A stretch of DNA of 64,000 nt from Anomaloglossus baeobatrachus. Taxonomy: Eukaryota; Chordata; Amphibia; Anura; Aromobatidae. The stretch lies in the NCBI RefSeq assembly GCF_048569485.1, contig NC_134358.1, positions 221,089,628 through 221,153,627 of the forward strand, in the 5' to 3' direction. The notes beneath the pieces were generated by a model, which had not been told where the DNA came from, ran no database searches, and worked only from the letters and a program-made list of their open reading frames with translations. Positions 46,766-59,019 of this stretch are shown piece by piece. A program made the translations under genes and the position numbers. The first letter of the stretch is position 1; each line of letters opens with the position of its first letter.

Positions 46766-47225
46766 ACTTCCCCAACTGAAGGAGGTGGTTAGTATCAAAG
46801 CAACTAGTTAATCCTAGTTTTGCAGCTATTAAACACTCATGATTACATATATACTGTCTGATACTACACTTAATTTGTGTTAGGTTGATTTTATAACTTT
46901 ACATTACAGTGACTTACTAAAATTAATGTCAAAATCTCAGAGCAACAGGTTATGATGCAGTTGCAAGCTTTAAACTTTGCATTGATGCGGTTGGTGTTCA
47001 TGCATTTTGAAGCAGATGCACTTCAAAATCCAAATCCATGAGTATTCAGATGGAATCTGTCTCATGTTTTTTTGCTGCCCCATCAGAGAGGAGCATTATG
47101 TAGGTGCAGAGACAATTATGTCTGTGATGTATCAATTAATGGACTGTTTTATCTGCTGCAGATCTACCTGTTCTCTTAAAGCATCTGCTTGAATAACCAC
47201 ATCAAAATACTCTTTGTGAACATAT
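46766..47225. other. No gene recognised
   Basis: AT-rich unique sequence; nothing supportable seen. Confidence 0.4.
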
Positions 47226-47989
47226 ACTACTACTAGTGATGGGCGGAAAAGAACTGTAAAGTTCGGGGTCCATACCGGACACCTAGGGTCCATGCACTGA
47301 CCCTGAACATGGACTTCTCACAGAAGTCCATGTTACCGTTCGAGTTTGTCAAATTAGATAAAAATTTTAAGAAACGAAAATGGAACCAAAACGAGGATTA
47401 AAGCAGGACAATTATACTTACTGAGTCTCCACGTGGTTGTCACACTGCTTCTGGGTCTGCTCATTAAATCTCATGAATATTCACTGCTTCCCTTGCCCAC
47501 CCTCTGTGACAGCGTCTGAGATTGGTTGCAGTTAGTGCCCCAGCATGCCAGCATCTGTGATTAATTGCTCTCACAGTAGCAGTCAGAGTCCCCAAAGTGG
47601 AGTGTTAAAATAAATAAATAATTGGAAAAAATGGTGTGGGGTGCACCGTATTTTAATACCCAGCGCAGATGAAGAAAGACAGCTGGAGGCTGCAGCCCAC
47701 AGCTGTGTGTTATCTTGGCTATTTATCAAAATACAAGGCACCCTGTGTGGCATTTTTTAAATGATTTAAATAATTTTAAAAACCAGCGTGTGGATCCCCC
47801 AATTTTGATACCCAGCCAAGATTTAGCAGACAGCAGAGGACTGGTTACTGGGCCCTCTCCAGACTAAAAATCAGAGCTTTCCTCCACAAAGCCCTGGATT
47901 AGTAATGGGTAGGGGTCTATGAAACCCCCTCATTACTAATTGTGTAAACAAAAAGAAAAACACAAAACAAGAAGAAAAATCCTTTATTA

Positions 47990-48355
47990 GGCCATGTGCG
48001 CACTAGAAAATGACTTTTTCTTAAGGAAAAACCGGGCCCTCTGAAAAAATCCCGCACCTACGTTAAAAAATTGCACCAAAACCGCAATGAAATCTGCATG
48101 CGGTTTTGCTGCGGTTTTTCCGCAGGTTGCTCCCTGTGGGTTTTTACCAATAATTAATGGGAAAACCGCAGGGACCTGCAGAAAAGAAGTGACATGCACA
48201 TTAATTCCACAGTGGAAATTCCGCAGGTAAATCCGCAGGTATAAATAAACCGCTTTTTTTATACCCCTAGGTTTTGCAGGGGAATGAGTGCACAAATGGT
48301 AGAAACATTTTCTGCAGCAAATCCGCGGTAAATCTGCAGCGTGCGCACATAGCCT
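47990..48355. mobile_element. MITE family M4 (copy b), nested
   Basis: 366-bp insertion with ends GGCCATGTGCGCACTAGAAA / ...GTGCGCACATAGCCT, placed in the 'cctttatt|tgaaata' motif of FB1 and preceded by TTA. It is immediately followed by another member of the family. Confidence 0.75.
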
Positions 48356-48519
48356 AAGGCCCTGTGCGCACTAGAAAATGTTATTTTCTTAAAAAAATTC
48401 CGCAGGCTCTTAAAGATTTTCGCACCTGCGGTAAAAAAACACAAAAAATCCACAACGAAATCCGCATGCGGTATGTTGCGGATTTGGTGCGGAATTGCCG
48501 CAGGTTGTTCTCTGCAGGA

Positions 48520-50095
48520 TTTCACAGTTCTCCCCGCTCCTGCTGTCCGTGGTGCTGAAGTGTCCGGGCCGTGCTTTTGTCCCGGGCAGCTGCCTCCGGT
48601 GCTCTGCTGTTTGCGGGTCAGCTTTGCACTCCATAACTGCATATGCATGAGCCGGCCTGGAAGCAGGAGAGCAGTGTCCAGAGGCAGCCTCGTAGGAGAA
48701 GGTGAGTATAAGATCAGCGGTGACTTCAGTCAGCTGATGTGCAGTGACTGCTGGAGTCCTCCACCTGTCACTGCAAAGCACATCAGTGAAGCCACCGCTG
48801 ATCCCGGCGGCTCACTTCATTTGCGTCCTGACCCTCACAGTGAGCAGTCATGGTCTATGGATCTCACTGTGAGTGCCAGATGTAGCAGAGCTGGAAGCGT
48901 CGTGAGACGTCTTGTGAATTACGTCGGACCTGGAGGGCTGTTATTAGGGGTTAATAAAGTGGTGAAAGAGGGGGCTTTTTTGGCTTTTATTTCAAATATA
49001 GGATTTTTGGGGTGAATTGTGCTTATTTACTTTCACTTACAGTTTAGTGATGAGGGGGTGTCATATAGACGCCTGCCATCACTAAACTAGGACTAAGGGG
49101 TACTTTACACACTGCGACATCGCTAGCAATTGTTGTAACAATATGTGGTGATCGCTGCCGTAACGAACATTATCGCTATGGCAGCGTCCCACGCACATAC
49201 CTGTTCAGCGACGTCGCTGTGACTGCCGAACAATCCCTCCCTCAAGGGGGAGGTGCGTTCGACGTCACTAAGCGGCCGGCCAATAGAAGCGGAGATGAGC
49301 GGTACGTAACATCCCGCCCACCTTCTTCCGTCCGCATTGCTGGTGGACAGAGGTAAGGAGATGTTCATCGCTCCTGCGGTGTCACACATAGCGATGTGTG
49401 ATGCCGCAGGAACGAGGAACAACATCGCTACTTACCAGACAACGATTTTTTGTTATTAAACGACCTCCCCAAAACAAACGATTTTTGTCTTTTTTGTGAT
49501 TGTTTTAGGTTGCTGTGACGTCGCTAATGGCGCCGGATGTGCGTCACAAACACCGTGACCCCAACGACATCACTTGAGCGATGTCGCAGCATGTAAAATA
49601 CCCCTTAGTGGCAGCTATGGGCTGCTGCCATTAATGCCTTCATTACCCCGATTGCCACCGCATCACGGCAACGGGAAGAGCCGGGAAAAGTTCGGGACTG
49701 TCGCATCTAATGGATATGCGGTAATTCCGGGTGGCTCCTGGCTGATATTTTTAGGCTGGGGGGCTCCCCATAAGTGAGGCTTTATCCTGGCTGGTTATCA
49801 AAATTAGGGGAGACCGCACGCTGGTTTTTTTTTTAATTTATGTATTTTACTGTACGCTATAGACCCGCCCACCGGCGGCTGTGATTGGTTGCACTGAGAC
49901 AGCTGTCACTCAGTGTGGGGGGGTGTCTGCCTGCAACCAATCACAGCCAGTGGTGAGCAGGGAAGGAGTGAATACGAGATGGAATAATGAGCGTCCGGCT
50001 CTGTAAGATGAAAGAGCCTCTGCGGGAGCAGTGTGACAGCCGCCTGGTCATCGGTGAGTATGAAGCGCTTGCTCCTACCCCTTTGGGCCAGATTC
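48520..50095. mobile_element. Inner FB1 segment inside M4 copy c
   Basis: Colinear with 35630-36330: 'tgtagcagagctggaagcg', 'ttagtggcagctatgggctg' and 'ctgcctgcaaccaatcacag'. It is interrupted by M1 copy e. The same segment sits inside another MITE at 35 kb, so the segment seems to move independently of full FB1 ends. Confidence 0.55.
49096..49605. mobile_element. MITE, family M1 (copy e), nested
   Basis: A 510-bp copy with ends AGGGGTACTTTACACACTGC / ...GCATGTAAAATACCCCT and TA on both sides (49094-49095, 49606-49607). The empty site is visible in FB1 relatives as 'ctagga-ttta-gtggcagc' near 35837. Confidence 0.85.
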
Positions 50096-50379
50096 TGTTC
50101 CCCATAAATTTTATATGGGTAACCGCAGCCCTCGAAATCGCAGGGACCTGCAGAAAAGAAGTGACATGCAATTGTTTTTGCTGCGGGGAATCCCACAGCA
50201 AAACTTGCAGCTGTCAAAATCTGCATAGTGTGCACAGCATTTTTTTTTCACATAGGATTTGCTGGTGAATCACTGCAGATATGTTATGAACATTTTCTGC
50301 AGCGAAACATGAAGCAAATCCGCGGATAATTCGCGGGAAATTCCATCTAGTGCACAGGGCCTTAGAGACAAAAGCAAAA

Positions 50380-52500
50380 CACACCCTCTATCTCCAATTT
50401 ATTAACCCCCTCAATACCACCATACCACGATGTCCCACACTGATCCCGGCTCTGCTACATCCTGAGGTCGCAATGCTTGGTCACATTAGAAAACGCGACA
50501 GAGCAGTGCGGAATCCGGAACACACTGATAGATCCGCAGCGGTGACGTCAGTGAGTTCTCTTGAGGATACAGCTTTCTGTTCTCACGGTACCCCAGCTGT
50601 AACGTCAGGTGAACTCATTGAACTCAAATCCGGTAATCCGGCATTGAGTTCAATAATCCTGGATTACTAGATTATTGACTTCAATGCTGCCAGATTACCT
50701 GAAGTCAGTAATCCGGTAGCATTGAACTCAATGCTGGATTACCAGAATGCGCATGTGACATGCCCAGTCCCAGACGATACTTAGGCGATACTCGGAACCG
50801 GGCGGGACTAGTCCGGGATGTCAGTGGTGGCAGGGCCTGGGTCCGTGACCCTGGAGGTGTCTTTTCTAATAAAGGGGATGATGATGGGAGTTGTATTTAG
50901 AATTAAATAAAGTCTGTGATGCCACCTGTGGTTTTGCGGCTATGTGGGCCGCCGCTGCGCTGTGTGTTCCCCGGGGCAAGTGGTGATGGTGCAGATGAGG
51001 TGTTCTTGCTCCCCACAGGTGGAGCAGGATCCCGGGGCAGCCGTTGAATTATCAAAAGTCTATGATGATAGAGGGAGACACGGGATGAATGGAGATGACA
51101 CCAGGGGTTTTGTAACAACAGTCTTTTACTCACTTTACCAGTTCCAAGTTGACAGCCAGCTTAGTCCTCCCACGGTATGCTGGGATTCCTGGTGATGGGC
51201 CTCCGCCGATCCAGGGCAGGTCAAAGGTCAATACCGGTGCACCTCTCAGATGTGCCTTTCCTGGTCGTCTCTATTGCACTGACTATCACCATCCTGTCCC
51301 GCACCTTCACATACAGTTCCCTGAGTCAGGGGCTGCGGACCTTCAAAGGCTTTTTTGCCTTCTTGGCCCCCTGATCCTCAGTAGCCTCCTTCCAGCGGAT
51401 TTGTGAGCTGTTTGTGGCCCAAAGGTGCATAAAGCCACCCTGGCCTCCGGTGTTACTAGCAAGTCCTGAAGTCTTTTTCTAGTCTAGTACCGGGACCATG
51501 TTTGCGACTAGATCCTTCCACTCGGTGTTCTGTGAAGTAAGCCCACGGGTGCTTCCCGCACTCACGTGTCTCTAGGATCCCTTCTTCTGTGTCATCCGGG
51601 TCCCTCCGCTCCAGTGCCTCCTCCCCATCAACTAACTGACTCACTCCATCAACTGTCAACTTAACTCCGCCCACTTAACTCAGACTCCTCACCCACTAAG
51701 CTCCACTCCCAGGCTGGCTTCCGTGACGGTGCTAGCCACTATACAAGTCCAGCTGCACTAGGCCCTAAACACGGCTTAGTGGAGTGTTGTGATGAGTCTG
51801 TTTGAGTGTGTCATGTGAACCGGTGGATGACCCCTCCTCCTTACCCTGGGATGGGATACCACACCTCTGTATGACGTGCAGTAACCTCTGTGGCGATGGA
51901 AGCATCAGGGGCGCCACACATGCAAAGTATTTTTGGCACGTTTTTCTGCCACGAGATGCAGATTTGATGCAGAAATGTCTGCAACCAAATACGCAACGTG
52001 TGCACATAGCCTAATTTGGTAATCCGGAATTGAGCTCAATGAGTTCACCTGAGGTCCCAGATAGCGCTCCCACGGCATCCCTGCTGAGACCTCAGGTGAA
52101 CTCATTCTCAGATAACAGGAATGCCTGCTCATTCCAGTAATCTGGAATTGAGTTCAATGCTGCTGGATTACCAGATTATGAATTTCAATGGTGCCGATTG
52201 ATAAGGTAATCCGCCACCAATGAAGTCAATAATGTGGTAATCAAGGACTATTGAACTCAACTCCGTATTACTGAATTTAAGTTCAATGAGTTCACTCCAG
52301 GTGAGTTCACCTAAGGTCACAGCTGTGTCCTTAGGTGAACTCACTGACGTCACCGATCTCACAGCTGTGGTTCAGTCAGTGTGTCCCAAAGGCCGCAGTC
52401 ATCGGTCACATTTTCTAATGTAACCGCAGACTACGACCTCAGATGTAGCAGAGCCGAGATCGTTGTGATATGGATTACGTCGGACCTGCAGAATTGTTTT
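50380..52500. repeat. Large inverted repeat (arms ~50380-50755 and ~52020-52500)
   Basis: The FB1 centre: the left arm has 'tctgctacatcctgaggtcg' and 'aggtgaactcattgaactca'; the right arm has the inverse 'acgacctcagatgtagcaga' and 'gaattgagctcaatgagttc'. The loop is enlarged by the LTR-like block. Confidence 0.7.
50790..51915. mobile_element. Unclassified LTR-like dispersed block, fossil
   Basis: About 1.1 kb with 'aataaagtctgtgatgccac' and 'gtgttccccggggcaagtgg', the type of sequence that also accompanies the Ty3/gypsy remnant near 58-64 kb. It could be a solo LTR or LTR/leader fragment. No protein domain is seen; it looks old and incomplete. Confidence 0.4.
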
Positions 52501-53129
52501 TGGTGTTTTTTTTTAAATAAAAGATTTTTCTCTGTTTTTGTTTTTATTTTTACTCACATGATTAGTAATGAGAGTCTCATTACTAATCCAGACTTTCGTT
52601 GCAGTTGTGATTTGTTTGACAATTCACAGTTGTTATTGGCGCCTAATATTTCCCAGATTGCCACCGCTCCAGGGCCATCAGGATGAGCTGCATAAGACCC
52701 AGGATTGGTGCATGTAATTGATGTGCCACTTCTGGGGTGCTGTGGCCTGCTATTTTTAGGCTGGGGATCGCCCAATAACCAGAGGCCTCCCTAGCAGGAG
52801 AATACAAGCCCCCAGCTGTCTGCTTTATCTTGGCTGGATATCAAAATTGGGGGGAACGCAAGCCGATTTTTTAAATTACTTATTTAAATAATTAAAAAAA
52901 AAAGCTGGATGGTGTCCCTAGTATTTTGTTACAGAGCCAAGATAACGCACGCAGCTAGGGGCTGCAGCCTCAAGCTGTCTGCTTTATCTTCGCTGTGTAT
53001 CAAAACAGCAAAACCTACGCCATGTTTTCCAATTATTTTTTTTTATTTTTACACTCCACTTCTGGGACTCAGACAGCTAGTGTGAGGGCAATCAATCACA
53101 GATGCTGGCAGTCTAACTGCAAACAGTCA

Positions 53130-54209
53130 AAAGAGACTGACTGCACTCCTCGACCTGACGTGTGAACAGGTGCATAACTGAACATGACATAAAATACAAA
53201 AAAACCAGTTTGCACTCTGATAATGCTAAAGTATGGAAACCATTAATATGTGAACATGGACCTGCATTACTGCTAAGGAAAATCTGAGAAAAATGAGATA
53301 TTTAGCATATATAAATGGCCATTTGTATATCTGCCCAGTTGCCCCTTCACGGCATATCTCGTAACTGGGTCCCTGACGCTATGCTGAAGCCTCTCTCTAG
53401 GTTAAAAACCTCCTGTGTATGGGCAAGTAGGAACCTGGTATATAGGATAAGATTACCTGTGGCAACTGGGGGAAGGGTGCACGGTCAGAAGGTATGACCC
53501 TCTTCATATAGACAAAAAAGACTGACTGCACTCCTCGACCTGACGTGTGAACAGGTGCATAACTGAACATGACATAAAATACAAAAAAAACAGTTTGCAC
53601 TCTGATAATGCTAAAGTATGGAAACCATTAATATGTGAACATGGACCTGCATTACTGCTAAGGAAAATCTGAACTGGGCAGATATACAAATGGCCATTTA
53701 TATATGCTAAATATCTCATTTTTCTCAGATTTTCCTTAGCAGTAATGCAGGTCCATGTTCACATATTAATGGTTTCCATACTTTAGCATTATCAGAGTGC
53801 AAACTGTTTTTTTTTGTATTTTATGTCATGTTCAGTTATGCACCTGTTCACACGTCAGGTCGAGGAGTGCAGTCAGTCTTTTTTGTCTATATGAAGAGGG
53901 TCATACCTTCTGACCGTGCACCCTTCCCCCAGTTGCCACAGGTAATCTTATCCTATATAGCAGGTTCCTACTTGCCCATACACAGGAGGTTTTTAACCTA
54001 GAGAGAGGCTTCAGCATAGCGTCAGGGACCCAGTTACGAGATATGCCGTGAAGGGGCAACTGGGCAGATATACAAATGGCCATTTATATATGCTAAATAT
54101 CTCATTTTTCTCAGATTTTCCTTAGCAGTAATGCAGGTCCATGTTCACATATTAATGGTTTCCATACTTTAGCATTATCAGCGTGCAAACTGTTTTTTTT
54201 TTTGTATAT
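53130..54209. mobile_element. Fold-back insert with perfect 16-bp flanking duplications
   Basis: Made of ~330-400-bp units, two direct and then inverted copies (centre near 53,670). Each ends in a T-rich tail ('gcaaactgtttttttttg'). The 16-bp duplicate taactgcaaacagtca lies at 53114-53129 and 54210-54225. A 16-bp duplication with a homopolymer tail suggests a SINE-like retroposon with snap-back rearrangement; no known SINE head was recognised. Confidence 0.6.
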
Positions 54210-54408
54210 TAACTGCAAACAGTCACAGACACTGTCACAGAGAGTAGGTGGGGGAAGCACTGAATATTCATGAGATTTAATGAGCAGACCTAGAAACAGT
54301 GTGACAGCAAAGGGGAAACTCGGAAAGTATAACTGTCCTGCTTTAATCTCCATTTTGATTTCTTTAGCAGCCCCCTAGCCCTTACAAACAGCATTTTATA
54401 ACACTTAA

Positions 54409-54702
54409 AGGGAATCTGTTACCAGGTTTTTAACACCTAATCCGATAGCAGCATAGAGACAGAGATCCTGATTCCAGCGGTGTTTCACTTACTAGGCTGT
54501 TAGTGTAGTTTTGATAAAAAAAATCCCCAATGTTTAATCATCGTTAGATTATCAACAAAGGACTACTTGGTGTGCTGCCAGGTAGTCCAGTATTTTCATG
54601 AGCTCTGTATAACTGCTAGATCTGCAGGGTGGAATCAGGGTCTCGGTATCTAGATTAAGTTGCCCTCAGATGAAGTAGCAAAAACCTGGTGACAGATTCC
54701 CT
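54409..54702. mobile_element. TTAA-flanked MITE nested in FB1
   Basis: 294 bp with ends AGGGAATCTGTTACCAGG / ...CCTGGTGACAGATTCCCT and TTAA outside each (54405-54408, 54703-54706). piggyBac-like. Confidence 0.75.
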
Positions 54703-54719
54703 TTAAGTTCAGGTCCCTA

Positions 54720-55295
54720 AAGGGTGCTTTACACGCTGCGACATAGCGATGTCGAGAGCGATAGCACCCATCCCCGTCGTTCGTGCGACATTTGGTGATC
54801 GCTGCCGTAGCGAACACTATCGCTACGGCAGCGTCGCACGTACATACCTTTTCAGCGACGTCGCTGTGACCGCCGAACAATCCCTCCTTCAAAGGGGAGG
54901 TGCGTTCGGTGTCATAGTGACGTCACTGCGGCGTCACTAAGCAGCCACCCAATAGCAAAGGAGGGGCGGAGATGAGCGGCCGAAACATGCCGCCCACCTC
55001 CTTCCTTCCTCATTGCCGGTGGACGCAGGTAAGGAGATGTTCGTCGTTCCTGCGGCGTCACAAATAGCGATGTGTGACGCCGCAGAAATGACGAACAACC
55101 AGCGGCATGCACCACCAATGATATGAAAAGGAGCAACATGTCAACGAGCAACGATTTTTGACGTTTTTGCGATCGTTGATCGTCGCTCCTTGGTGTCACA
55201 CACAACGGTATTGCTAACAGTGCCGGATGTGCGTGCCTAACGACGTGACCCCGATGATCTATTGTTAGTGATATCGTTGTGTGTAAAGTACCCTT
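54720..55295. mobile_element. MITE, family M1 (copy f), nested
   Basis: 576 bp, ends AAGGGTGCTTTACACGCTGC (54719 onward) / ...TGTGTGTAAAGTACCCTT, flanked by TA (54718-54719, 55296-55297). It sits 17 bp from the neighbouring TTAA MITE inside the FB1 right arm. Confidence 0.85.
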
Positions 55296-55440
55296 TAGAC
55301 TTATCTGGGGTTCAGCGTCTGGGGTTAAGTTCAGTCCCAAACCAGATTTTTATGGGTTTTTTTTGTTGTTTTCTTTTTTAAAGCCCAGCCGGACCCACTG
55401 AATCCAAACATCTGCAGGTTCGCCCATCTCTAATACCTAC

Positions 55441-56812
55441 AGCTATATTCACACATCTTGTGTCACGGTCCGTGAGGCATGTACCAGCCACGCATTTCCT
55501 GACCTTAACTCAACAGCTTCACAGGCATATATGAGGCTGTCAAGTTCAAGCCAGGGGACATGTGACCACTACGTACATCACGATTCGTTTTTGGCTTGGG
55601 CCACAGATGTGTTTATCTGGCCTAACATTCCTCATCTGACTCCTAGAGTAGCTTAAAATATCTCTATCCTGCCATAAAATAATTAAATGCACATATCACA
55701 TTTTTTGATCCGTATAATTGATCACAAGGTATCCAGGCCCTTAAAAATATCAGGCAGTATATTTCAATAGCTTGTATACCCTACTAAATACGGTACATGC
55801 TCACATTATAAATAGGTGATGTGTCCATTATATAATTAATGTTTTGTTAAATGCGTGATCTAGATACATAAAACTAGCTCTGAGCTATCCACTGGAAGAA
55901 AAAAAAAATGTATTCAAAATCTAGATGAAAAATAAGTTTTACCAGGAGTTAGTGTTTGAAAATAGATATCTATATTGTTTGTGCAAAATCATCATGTTTA
56001 CTGGAAATGGTGAAAAGGCAATGTGATACATACATTTATAGCCTGCATATTCACCATTGTGTTCACTATTCTGGCTTTGTCCCCTGGGGATGAGTGCTGG
56101 GTCACGGTGAAAACTGAAACAGTGGAAACTGAAACCAGTAGAAACCAATCTGGTGTTTTCTCTTTTTTAGAAAATAAGTATATTGCATGCTGTCAGGATC
56201 AAAGCACCTGTTGATGGTTTCAGGTTTTTGCTTGTTTCTACAGGGTAAGGAGGAGATAGGCCATATGGCAGGTGGGTGAGTGAGCAAGCAGAGAGCTTTC
56301 ACAGTAGTTGCCTGAGGCACATGCTGCAACAAGAGAGTTTCAAAGCTATGCCTGACTTAGCTATTACTGAAGATGGATGTGATCAAAGATCGGTTAATTT
56401 CTCCCTCGTTATTAGTGTCATTTACTTATTGCTTTTGCAGACTTTAACTTTGTAGCCACATGTGTATAAACCACATCAATATCATTATTTATCTTTAACA
56501 GAAACATTACAATATTACACGTGAAAGGGTTTGAAGATTTTATACAGGTAATTAGACAAGATATTATTAATTAACACTTTACAGCATTGTCCACTACTGG
56601 AGAACTCCTTCAATTGCCCCTGGAGTGCAGAAAAAATAAAACAATGTATACTTACCTTTAAGACCGGTGCCACTCCTCTGCTCTGAGCCTCGTGCTCCAC
56701 TCACACCAGCTTTGTGACACAGTCAATCAGTGGTGCTGAATGGCCGCAGGCTTCATACTTGTTAGAACAGAATTAAAATTGTTTTTCCACTGTTGGCATT
56801 GTTAATGTGGTG
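55441..56812. other. No gene recognised
   Basis: AT-rich sequence. A short GC-richer patch at 56650-56760 may be a repeat remnant. No coding exon, RNA gene or familiar transposon can be supported. Confidence 0.4.
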
Positions 56813-56814
56813 TA

Positions 56815-57385
56815 AAGGCCTCTTTACACGCTGCGATCTCGCTAGCAATGTCGCTAGCGTGCGTACCCACCCCCATCGTTTGTGCGTCACGGGCAAATCG
56901 CTGCCCGTGATGCACAAAATCGCGCGGACCCCTCACTCTACTTACCTGCCTAGCGACTTCGCTATGACCGGCGAACCGCCTCCTTTCAAAAGGGGCGGTT
57001 CATTCGGCGTCACAGCAACGTCACTAAGCGGCCACCCAATCAAAGCGGAGGGGCAGAGATGAGCGGGACGAACATCCCGCCCACCTCCTTCCTTCCTCAT
57101 TGCCGGCGGCCGCAGGTAAGGTGAGGTTCCTCATTCCTGCAGTGTCACACATAGCGATGTGTGCTGTCTCGGGAACGACGAACCACATCGTACCTGCAGC
57201 AGCAACGATAATTGGGAATAGGGGGGCATGTCACCGATTAGCGATTTTGCACGTTTTTGCGACGATTCAAAATCACGCATAGGTGTCACACGCAACGACA
57301 TCGCTAACGCTGCCGGATGTGCGTCACAAATTCCGTGACCCCAACGACTTCGCTTTAGCGATGTCGTAGCATGTAAAGCGGCCTT
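56815..57385. mobile_element. MITE, family M1 (copy g)
   Basis: 571-bp copy with ends AAGGCCTCTTTACACGCTGC / ...GTAGCATGTAAAGCGGCCTT and TA at 56813-56814 and 57386-57387. All family blocks are present and the orientation matches copy a. Confidence 0.87.
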
Positions 57386-57387
57386 TA

Positions 57388-57947
57388 CTCACCTCGTCCA
57401 GATCCGGCACCAGGCGTCTAGTCTTCTGCATGTCACATTACCATACATAGTAACTTGGCGCACTGCTGTAACCTCATGCTCCCCGACCTTATAGACCAGT
57501 TGAAGACACTGCTTGAGTATTCAGGTAGTTAGCGTCCCCTCCCAATCAAATTGTAAACTACAGAGGAAAAGAAAATTGTGACCCTTGAAAAACAGAATTT
57601 TTTTCGCCTGACTAATGCAACATTTTATCTAATATACTTATCTTACTTATATACTGTATAGTCTACAATAAAATGGATCATTGAGCCTGTACTTTTATGA
57701 CATTTGAAGCTTATTCTGGTGAGGACCCTGAGGCGATCCTGGATATAAGGGGCTGATGAGGTCAATCCCACCCCTGCTAGTACTGATAGTATAAATTATC
57801 ATTTGATCATATATGCAGAACACAGCTATGGGTTAGCAGGCACAGGTAACAGACACAGAATACAGGGAACGGGACCTGAGAACTAGCAAGTGCATCTCTA
57901 GCAGTAAGACCACATTGTTCACGCACCTCCCATAAGGGAAGGATGCC
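57388..57947. other. No gene recognised
   Basis: Unique, mildly AT-rich sequence without supportable features. Confidence 0.35.
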
Positions 57948-57951
57948 TTAA

Positions 57952-58162
57952 CCTTTGTCAGGCTGCATAATTTTGCCAAAATTTCTCGACCCCTTATCTT
58001 GGAAGGGGGTAGAGATATTTTATTGAAATTTGGCCAATATATTCTGGACCAAAACTGCTGAGATGTCACGAAATTTCAGCCCTCTACGGGTTTTCGAAAA
58101 AAAAAATTATTGCAATTTAAAAAGGGAATAATTACAATTGTACCTATTCAGCTGGACGAAGG
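57952..58162. mobile_element. Short TTAA-flanked MITE
   Basis: 211 bp with inverted ends CCTTTGTCAGGCTGCATAAT / ...ATTCAGCTGGACGAAGG and TTAA outside (57948-57951, 58163-58166). Non-coding, piggyBac-like by target. Confidence 0.65.
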
Positions 58163-58189
58163 TTAAATACTCATGGGCTTACAGCAGTT

Positions 58190-58560
58190 CCGGGTCAAAG
58201 CACGTGTGCCGCCCCCGTGCCAGCAGCCGGCGCTGCTCAGATCCGGACCTTCAGTGGGTGGCTCGAGGGTCTCTGGACCCGGGGGTCTCGCGGTCACTCC
58301 AAATAAAAGGGGGACATATTTGTACGGGGTTAATGGTAAAATGTCTGTGACGCCACCCACGGTGTGTGGTGAAGTGGGACACCACCTCTGCTGGTATGGG
58401 ATACCTGGGGGCGGTGTAACGGCAGCTGGTTGTTAACCCCTCCGTGGGTAGAGATGATTGCCTCGGGGCCCAGTGTATCAGTGCAGGGTATAGCAGTCGC
58501 AGGTCCAAGGTGTGGGACCGGTGCCACACCTTGGACGGCAGACTTTCCCCTCCAGCCCTT
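58190..58560 (+). mobile_element. LTR-like dispersed block (copy 1), fossil
   Basis: Shares 'gtgccagcagccgg', 'gtgacgccacccacggt' and 'ggtagagatgattgcc'-type phrases in the same order and orientation with 63375-63650. Probably an LTR or LTR-adjacent fragment of a retroelement; the pair may or may not belong to one insertion. Confidence 0.4.
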
Positions 58561-59015
58561 CCTTACTTATGCACAGTTAGGCTCTTCTGATGTTGATTAC
58601 CACCAATGTACTAGGGGTTCAATTTTTTCCTATACATTTATATCTACAACGGTGGTTATTCTTAACACTTGGCCTCCTGTCTGACCTGTGGCTATGGTAG
58701 GGGTTACTCTCCTGTCCTCCTTGTGGGATATTCCTCATCCATTTACCTCTCTATCTGGTTTTTATAATTAACATTGATAAAATCATATATTGTGATACTC
58801 TCACTGTTGTATAAAATTAGTGTTGCACTTTTTCTACAATAAAATTCATATACTTTTTTCAAACTTTTTTTTGGTCTATTACTTATTATGTACTAGCAAG
58901 GTATAGCCCCTTCTTGTCTCTGTTGTCCATTCCTAGGTACACACTGCACCACACCCACCAGGCACACCAGTGGACAGCTTGAGTGAAATAGAGTCGCCCA
59001 CCTGGGGAGGTCAGG
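58561..59015. other. Unclassified AT-rich sequence
   Basis: Ends in 'aataaaattcatatactttt', resembling the 3' tail of a retroposon, but no head or coding part was recognised. Confidence 0.3.
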
Positions 59016-59019
59016 GAGG

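Larger units (their letters stand above)
48358..50363. mobile_element. MITE family M4 (copy c), split by a 1.6-kb insertion
   Basis: The left half is 48358-48510 (GGCCCTGTGCGCACTAGAAA...). The right half is about 50130-50363 and ends ...TAGTGCACAGGGCC. The two halves align to the left and right halves of copy b. Inner FB1 sequence, itself carrying M1 copy e, lies between them. Confidence 0.65.
47234..55432. mobile_element. hAT-like foldback element FB1 (copy d), multiply invaded
   Basis: The left terminus TAGTGATGGGCGG at 47234 and right terminus ...GGTTCGCCCATCTCTA at 55432 are inverted; the putative 8-bp duplicates (actactac/atacctac) match only 5 of 8. FB1 sequence runs in pieces: 47234-47989, 50364-50785, about 52016-53129, 54210-54408 and 55296-55432, with the arms complementary. 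Between them lie two M4 elements, inner FB1 sequence, M1, an LTR-like block, a fold-back insert, a TTAA MITE and another M1. Removing them leaves about 2.6 kb, comparable to copy b. Confidence 0.65.
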
